A model generated the notes under the pieces. That model did not search any database, was not told where the DNA came from, and saw only the letters and a list, made by a program, of their open reading frames with translations. A stretch of 64,000 bases of DNA. It comes from Chelonoidis abingdonii. Taxonomy: Eukaryota > Chordata > Testudines > Testudinidae. The DNA lies in assembly GCF_003597395.2 (NCBI RefSeq), contig NC_133777.1:9555636-9619635 (forward strand), given 5' to 3'. Numbering within the stretch: the first letter of the stretch is position 1; each line of letters begins with the position of its first letter. The position numbers and the translations under genes are program-made. Below are positions 57,319 through 64,000 of this stretch, piece after piece.

Positions 57319-59119
57319 CTATAGTTGAGAAGTGCAGGAACAAATATTAACCAGATAACACAATGTCCACACTGGTAACGTGTAATTGCTGCCATGGAAG
57401 GGCGGATACCTTTAAATCAAGAGTAACTAGCTAACATTTGTTTTATGTGCTGTGGCACTCAACAATGGCAAATATGAAACAGTGGCACTTCCAGCCTGCC
57501 TTAGTTGATTCACTGGTGAGGCCTATTGCAAAGACACATTATAACAATCCAGAGTAAAGAGGGCTAAAGCCATGTTTGATTCATCTGCATGTTAGTCTCT
57601 AGAAGGCAAAAGTGCTGGCTAGTGTTATAACAAAAATGAAGAGCTGACTTCATCAGAATAAGTTTCAGTAACTGATGCAGATTAACCAGGTCTGAATGGA
57701 GGCAAAGCAAGGGTCCCTCAGTAATGAAGACAGAGAACAAAAGAAGACAAAGAACAAAGGAGCTTTGTGCTGTGCTGAGACCACGCTCCTCTATACGCTG
57801 CGCTCTGTATTAATTAACCACTGTCTGTGGCCAAGAGTCAGCTCGGCACAGCCCCTCAGCTAGCGTACTGCTAACAGGGGCAGAACAGTCATGGGAATTT
57901 AAAGCATTACATTCCACACGCCATCTCCAGGTTAAAACTGAAGTAGGAACAGTCAGGACTTAAAAGAGAGACTCCAATAGATAAGAAGGGAGACAGGGTC
58001 TTTCACTGGGTATCAGAAGCTGACAGTAACAGTAGGCTGAAGACTGGGCCAGGCCTGATAGAACAGTAACAAGGATCTTGGGAGGGAGCTGGAAAAGAGA
58101 GTGAGGTGGATGAGTTATTAGCTTGGTGACTCAGGAGTGCAGCAGAAAGGGTCTCAGATAGAGCCCTCAAATATAATCTTACACCCGCTAACACCACACT
58201 GTATCTCTGTATTCCACTTACCCTTCTGTGCCTCTTTAAATGAGGGAAGTGAGCACTCTTGTGGTTTATCTTTATGGCAACAGACTCTGGACAGCTACTG
58301 TGTACTAGTGTACATTGTCTATCATGTGGCCCCATCACTGTAGTATCTAGCACTGCTAACTATTTAAAACAGAAATAAATTTCTATCTCATTCTCTCTTT
58401 CTTCCTATAGGAGAAGTAGCTTGATTAATTTAAAGATTTTTTGTTTGTTTGGGTATGAGTTGGTGTGTTGTGTGTCTATGATCTTGTGCATGGAGAAATT
58501 GAGAGAAAATTAAACTGAAGAAATGAGTTTTTGCACTTGTTCAGAAAATGGTTGGTTTTGTCATCATTCTGGCAGACAACAGCTTTCATGGAGAGTCATG
58601 GTCACGGATGGAGAGGAGGTCTCTCAGATACCTAGGGCCAGTCCCAAGGATGTCAATGATAACTTCACAGAAAAGAACTAGAAACTTCTTACAGAAAAAA
58701 TAAAGTCTGAGAAATTTTGAATACTCTGTGCGAAGATCCCAATTCTTTATATTACAGAGATTTTTGCAACGTACCAGGGCACAGAAGCATAGAGAAGGCA
58801 TCGGAAGTCATATCTCCACTCTGAAAATGAGCAGCCCCAGTCTGAGCCCAAGGAATAAATATCTGATAAAAAGATAAGTTTTCTTTAACAACTCCAAATG
58901 GGGAGGGTGCTGAATGTTTAGGACAAAAGCAGAGAATACTTTCTATAAGGCGTTTTTGATTAATTTTGTAGGAAATCTTTGGCAAATGGTTATTTTTGCA
59001 AGGCTCCTGGCTCTTAATGATATCACCTCAAAGTGCCGCAGTAAGTATGTAGTAACAATCCACAACGTTTCAATGACAGCAAAATTTCTTTTTCTGTCTC
59101 CTGCAGTGATTTAGATTCT

Positions 59120-59558
59120 GTTTTTTTTAAATCTTAAGAACCATAATAGCCCTTTGGAATATTTATTGCACAGCAAAGCACACCACAGGTTTCAATCCAT
59201 ATGCAGCAGCAGGCAGGTCATTAATACACATTAAGGACAACATGGTTCAACCACAGAGGCCCATGAGACTTTGTAAACAATTGACACTGATTCAAGCTTG
59301 AGAGGTGTCCAATTCCCTGCCTGTATTGCAGGTATGCATTTACCAGCTGGCTGTGAAACTGGAGACATTAAGGATCTTTCACTGATTGGATAACAGTGAT
59401 GGTTCTGTGTGTTTAAGATCTTGGCAAGACTCAAAGGATGTCCCAAGTGAGACCCCACATCAGAACAAAGCTTTCTCTATCAGACAAGGATGACTGGTGC
59501 AGTCTCTGAGAAAAGGCAGGTTTTTTTTAAATCTTAAGAACCATAATAGCCCTTTGGA
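59120..59558 (+). repeat. 39-bp direct repeat pair 400 bp apart
   Basis: The same 39 bases, GTTTTTTTTAAATCTTAAGA continuing to CCCTTTGGA, occur at 59120-59158 and 59520-59558 without mismatch, and the flanks differ completely. The enclosed 361 bp contains no recognised element. Confidence 0.9.
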
Positions 59559-60239
59559 CCCAGGACCAGTCTGGCACATTGGAAGTTTCCTCACTCGAAA
59601 GCTAGCTGGGTAACAGGTGGCATATTACCTGCTTCAGGGCCTTGGAGGCTATGGGCAGAATGGCTTTACAGACAGTAATTATTAACCTTGTTTAGACCTG
59701 TACACTGGTGAAAGATAAAAACAGGGAGGGGGATGAAAGCAGGAGTAGTAGAAGCAAACAACTGCAGGAGATGCTCAGGTCTCTCAGTAGAACTTTGAAG
59801 AAAAACAGAATACAGACTCAGAGAACTCCTTTTGTGGAAACCTGCCAACATCCCACCCATCTTCCAGTATCCTGGTACCAGCAGGAGGGCAACTTTTACA
59901 TACAGGGCCTCAGCCTACCTCCACCGAAGTTAACAGTAGGACTCTGAGTGCACTTCCCCTGTATAAGAGCCAAATGAAGACAACTGGAGGGTGTTGTGGA
60001 TGACTCGACAGACAAATACTGTTGTAGGCCAATGCTAATTAGGTAAGAATTTATAAATTTAGCAGTAATGTTAGGAATCAGGCTTACAACAGACTGTGTA
60101 AAGGTGGGCTTTTGTTTTAACTGTTTTGATGTCTCATACACAGAGATGCAGAACTTTTTCGGTGATTCATCCTGATTCATGGTTCTAGGACCAACCCTGT
60201 ACAAAGATGCAGTTATTTTTGCTAAATCATTCTGGTGTC

Positions 60240-60480
60240 AGTTTAGAAGTGTCCTATTATCTTCAAACAAAGGAGTATAAAAGGAGCTTTCTCCAGTAGA
60301 GAGAACAGGGCAGGGACAGAGGGGTCCTTTAGGGAAAACAATTCTTGAGGAACAGGAGGAAGTTTAGGTTAAGGCTTATGTTTTGTTGTTGTTGTTCTAG
60401 ATAACAATAAAAGCAACTCTAGGAAAGGATTAAGTCTGGAAAAGACCCACACAGATACACGTGTGTACTGCGGTAGAAGC
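60240..60480 (+). mobile_element. LTR-like regulatory block
   Basis: GTATAAAAGGAG near 60275 is a good TATA box and ACAATAAAAGCAAC near 60404 a polyadenylation signal, about 130 bp apart, with CAGTAGAGAGAACAGGG between them. This is typical of an LTR promoter-R layout. Neither end nor target duplication was located. Confidence 0.35.
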
Positions 60481-61029
60481 AGCATGGGAATGCCCCCTGC
60501 TTATAATGCCCTTTGCAGACCTTTCGGTTGCTATCTGAATGTAAACTCTTCAGTGCAGGGGACTGTCATGTAGTTTGCCTCTGAACAGTGCCCACCACAA
60601 CAGGTCCACAATCCTGACTGGGGCTTGCGGGTGCTACAGCATTACAAACATAATAATGCCCCTCAACTCATTCCTTTTAAGCCACTAAACATCAGCCATC
60701 ACATAACGATAGCTATTGTTCATTTCCAACATGGCTGCATTTTGACTGATGCCCTAAGTGCTTAAGGCTCCATTCTGCTGCCAAACTCTTCAGCCATCCA
60801 GTCCCTTTGCCAAGGGAATTATCACGGAGAGGGTAATGCTTTTAGAAACCAGACAATATAGAACAGTACCAGATTTATAATTCCAACCAATCATCGTTCA
60901 ATATTGGAGTGAAAAATCAGAGGGGTTCACCTCTTCACTTTTACAAGAAATGCTAATACAAAGAGTGGAAATGGTTCCAAACCTGGGAATGGTTATCAAG
61001 TACTAGCCGCTGTAAATGGAACATGTTTC

Positions 61030-61295
61030 CATGGGTATATCTACACTGAAATTAAAACCCAACGGCTGGCCTGTACCAGCTGGATTGTGCTTGTGGGACT
61101 CAGGCTAAAGGGCTGTTTAATTGCTTTCTAGACATTCAGGCTCAGACCCTGCGAGGTAGGACAGTCCCCAAGCTCAGGCTGCAGCCCAAGCCCAAACATC
61201 TGAACTGCAATTAAACAGCCCCTTAGCCAGAGCCTGAGTCAGCAAGCACAGGCCACCCATGGGTGTCTGTCTGTAGTGTAGACATACTGTATATG
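61030..61295. mobile_element. Palindromic TIR DNA element
   Basis: The left end GGGTATATCTACACTG faces the right end AGTGTAGACATAC. The interior is also self-complementary: GGGCTGTTTAATTGC against GCAATTAAACAGCCCC, and CTTGTGGGACTCAGGCTAAA against AGCCAGAGCCTGAGTCAGCA in reverse. This matches a frequent non-autonomous turtle-type family. Confidence 0.6.
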
Positions 61296-61789
61296 TTCTA
61301 GAGGCAACTTGTGTTCAGCTATAGTTCATGGTATGTCAGTTTTCATTGTAGAGGTTTATAAACAGGCATTTGAAGTCACTTTGGGAGGAAATTTGGTACA
61401 GAGGTTGTCAGTCCAGATGCAATATTTTCCTTACAAAAGAATACTTAAAAGTGATTCAGCCATTTTTTATTTAAAGATTGGCAAAGGTATAAAACTGTCA
61501 GAGTTCCAGACACTTTATTTACCAAGCTCTAAAGTGAAAATGACCTCAAGAGAAGTACCTTATACAATGGATGAATCTGAATAGCTCCATTGACACTGAG
61601 GCTTTGATTTAATCCGTGAAATAAGAGTAATTCTCAGTTAATGTTATCACTTCATTCTTAACTCACTGAGGTTATGGCTCCATATTGTAGTAGCACTTAA
61701 ATATTTTCCTGGGTTGAAAATCTGTTTTCCGGTTCTGACAGTATTCTCTATTATATGTTCAGGAAATCTCTCTCAGATCAGCAGAAATA

Positions 61790-62460
61790 CTTTGTGTGTG
61801 CTTTCTCTCGTTCAGCACGTACTCCCCCAGTTCTGAGACCTTGTGGTTGTCTCGTATAGCCTCCTATTGCTTAAGTGTGGCACAGCCAGTGCTTCCTGCC
61901 TTGGTTTCCTTCCTTGAGGTAGGTCTTCTTAGCCTTCCACATATCGGTCAGTTACGAGATGTAGCTTGGCCCTCCAGCCAAGTCACAAACAAATGTAACT
62001 CCTTCTGGGGTAAGAAAAGGTCCAACAAACAAAAAGGTTCTTCCGCCCTGGTGGGCTTTTCTTCAGCTTGACCTACGAGCCCCTATTCCTCTGGGCTACC
62101 TTTCTACCCTTTCCCTGCTCCAGTATAGAACATTCAGCCTTCCAGGCTAGTTCACCTGAAGTACCGTTCTCAGCCCCTGTTGAGCTTTTGCATCCTTCCC
62201 TGCTCCACAATAGAGCACTGGCCCCCAGGCTGGTTCCTCTGGAGTACCCAACTTTCTGCAGATCCTGGCTCAGGGCTTCGGCAGGAGTGATTCCTCCCTA
62301 ACTGAGCTCTTTCAGCTCTTTTATGAGGACCAGCTGTTCATTAGCCTATCACCTGACCCCCTTAGTCCCCATCCCCTCAGCCAGGGAAGCAGCTAATTAT
62401 TTATGACTGGGGGAGGGGGACTAGCCCCTTCTCCCCTTGAAGGGGACAGTTACACCATGA
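61790..62460. repeat. Unassigned C/T-rich repeat-like region
   Basis: It contains imperfectly repeated phrases such as TTCCCTGCTCCAGTATAGAA and TTCCCTGCTCCACAATAGAG, followed by CAGGCTAGTTCACCTGAAGT and CAGGCTGGTTCCTCTGGAGT: a diverged tandem unit of about 100 bp. It may be an old LTR or satellite-like block; the class is not determined. Confidence 0.3.
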
Positions 62461-63569
62461 CATCCTGCCATACCTAATCCCAGTGGGACTTCATACTTTA
62501 TCACAAGTCTTCTACTCACTTTGCAACAGCATTATTGATACCCATGGTGAATCAAACTTGGCAGCTGTTAACGTAATAATAATCTACTGAACTTTTCATG
62601 GGATGGGCAAAACACCCAGCAAGACACTCACGCTGTGGTGTCATTTACACATGACTCCTGTCAGAGTCCCAGGAAATTCAGCAAGAGAGAAGCAGGACGA
62701 AACTAGGCTGCAGGATGGAGAGAATCCAAATGTGAAACAATGAGGAACAACAGCCAGGATCTAAAACATATTTTTCGTGGGGAACTGCCCCCCGAAAATC
62801 AGTAGCACACATACCCTTTATATTAGGCACTGAATGTATCTTGGAGTACATGGCGGTGTGTGGCAATATGAAGGATTTATTGACACGAGTTTGCGATGAT
62901 CACATTACTCATCAGTGGCAAAGCCACAAGTCAGTTATTCCAAACAGATGTTAATAAAGCCTTCATCCCCATACCACACTCTTCTCTACTTTGCCAATGC
63001 TGGTTGTTTCACAAAAAAACAATTTTGAGAATGTTTTTAAATGGTCTTTTGACTATTTTTTGTACTTCTGGTCTGGAAATCCAGTTTGCTTCAGTACTAT
63101 AGGTTTAACTGTACAAAATAAGAGAGAGGAAAACTACTGCTAATAAATTTTAATAAACCTCTTAAGAAATATGCCATGTCGATTTACTATAAATTAGGGT
63201 GATGAGATTTAAAGGTTTGATATCGCAATACCAGCGAAAGTTAGAATTAAAGGTCCCGGTTCTCCTTTCATTTTCCTTGGTGCAAACCAGGAGTAATTCC
63301 ATTGACCTCAGTGGAGATACACCAGTGGACAAGAGGAGGGAATCAGCATACTACTTGCAAGCTGGGATTCCAAGCTCCCCAATGTTATGAAACAAGTGTT
63401 TTTAGCTTAAAGAGTTTTGCAGTATTAGACATTAAAAAGGTCACTCATCCAAAAATCAAATATAATATGTCCTGCACCTGCTCCTACCTGATTCAGCCTC
63501 CTACCACATATGGGAAGAAAGAAGGAAATATTTTTGTGGCAGGGTGTTGTTATATATACACAAACAAGT

Positions 63570-63718
63570 AGGGCTGTCAAATGATTTAAAAAATAATCAC
63601 AATTGATCATGAGATAAAAACAGTTGCAATTAATCATAGTTTTAATCATACCGTTAATAGAATACCAATTTAAATTTATTGTAATTTTTGGATGTTTTCT
63701 ACATTTTCAAATATATTG
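63570..63718. mobile_element. DNA-element fragment cut by an LTR
   Basis: AGTAGGGCTGTCAAATGATT with several AATTAATCA-like words, then TAATAGAATACCAATTTAAA and TTTTGGATGTTTTCTACATT, follows a common turtle-type AT-rich element. It stops abruptly at AAATATATTGA where the LTR begins. Confidence 0.5.
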
Positions 63719-64000
63719 ATGTAACCCTTCTGCCCCTCTGAGTTGGCAGCAACAAGGGCCGGGTTCAGTATCCAGGGGTTCCCTTCTGCCCCTCTGAGTT
63801 GGCAGCAACAAGGGCCGGGTTCAGTATCCAGGGGTTCCGTTTCAGTAACACAATGCATAACCGGCTTGAGCCCCCACCCAGTGACCTGGGACACTTACAT
63901 ACCACACCTCCCGGGCACCTCTAGGAGGCAATACTTCCCCTCTCGCAAGCACGGAGTCTGAGTGTAGCAAAATCTTTTTAATAAAGGAAGGAATCAATGC
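63719..64000 (+). mobile_element. Probable LTR, 5' part, truncated by the window edge
   Basis: It begins TGTAACCCTTCTGCCCCTCT and breaks the DNA element before it. It contains a 56-bp tandem duplication and, near 63976, CTTTTTAATAAAGGAAGG with an AATAAA signal. The TG start is consistent with an LTR; the CA end and internal region are beyond the window. Confidence 0.4.
63727..63838 (+). repeat. Exact 56-bp tandem duplication
   Basis: Two identical adjacent 56-bp units (63727-63782 and 63783-63838) begin CTTCTGCCCCTCTGAGTTGG and end ATCCAGGGGTTCC. Absence of mismatches indicates a recent duplication, or an assembly artefact. Confidence 0.95.

Larger units (their letters stand above)
57319..64000 (-). 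other. SDK2 intron upstream of local exon 1 (5' side not reached)
   Basis: No SDK2 exon for the first half of FnIII-5 was found. The stretch holds a 39-bp direct repeat pair (59120-59558), an LTR-like block (60240-60480), an inverted-repeat element (61030-61295), a C/T-rich unassigned repeat-like region (61790-62460), a DNA-element fragment (63570-63718) and an LTR edge (63719-64000). Sequence at 57319-59110 and 62470-63560 shows nothing assignable. Confidence 0.65.

Noticed and set aside
57319..64000. Preceding SDK2 exon (first half of FnIII-5)
   Set aside because: No minus-strand sequence resembling PGAPSNLVIS or the GYDGKTSI segment was seen.
1..64000. A novel defence or other multi-gene system
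   Set aside because: Only one interrupted host gene and repeats are present; nothing indicates linked functional genes.

Overview
The window looks like nuclear DNA of a non-avian reptile, most likely a turtle. It is AT-leaning and intron-rich, and it is packed with CR1 LINE fragments, Penelope-like 3' ends, hAT-type and other short inverted-repeat elements, and LTR-like pieces of kinds I associate with chelonian genomes. The species call is an inference from repeat content.

Only one host gene is supported. Thirteen exons on the minus strand, between 57318 and 10000, join with consistent splice phases into one uninterrupted reading frame of 1774 coding bases (591 codons plus one base). The product matches the middle of Sidekick-2 (SDK2), a homophilic immunoglobulin-superfamily adhesion molecule of synapses. 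The window covers the end of fibronectin type III (FnIII) domain 5 through FnIII domain 10. The signal peptide, Ig domains, FnIII 1-4, FnIII 11-13, membrane segment and cytoplasmic tail lie outside. SDK2 is preferred over its paralogue SDK1 because FnIII-8 and FnIII-9 read as SDK2 (for example [10 protein letters not shown] and EVGSTVRQFTATDL).

Layout from high to low coordinate, which is gene 5' to 3': 57319-64000 is upstream intron with LTR-like and inverted-repeat elements and a truncated LTR at the edge. 57318-51703 holds exons 1-3 (FnIII-5 end and FnIII-6). 51702-44630 holds exons 4-5 (FnIII-7) and a decayed Penelope-like insertion. 44629-40162 carries a 1.6 kb inverted Penelope-like composite with a 13-bp target duplication. 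40161-30400 is the largest complete intron (9.6 kb), with a hAT element and LTR-like stretches. 30594-21274 holds exons 7-9 and a nested CR1 complex with a long hairpin. 21273-10000 holds exons 10-13, a fold-back hAT element and a longer CR1. 1-9999 is downstream intron in which I found no further exon.

The most interesting signals are not host genes. They are (i) Penelope-like insertions built as inverted repeats of their 3' ends, each bounded by a target-site duplication; (ii) hammerhead-ribozyme-like cores at the ends of these elements; (iii) an inverted CR1 hairpin with about 111-bp arms; and (iv) a 60-nt symmetric SDK2 exon whose flanking splice junctions make it cleanly skippable. I see no tRNA, rRNA, CRISPR array or complete autonomous transposon.
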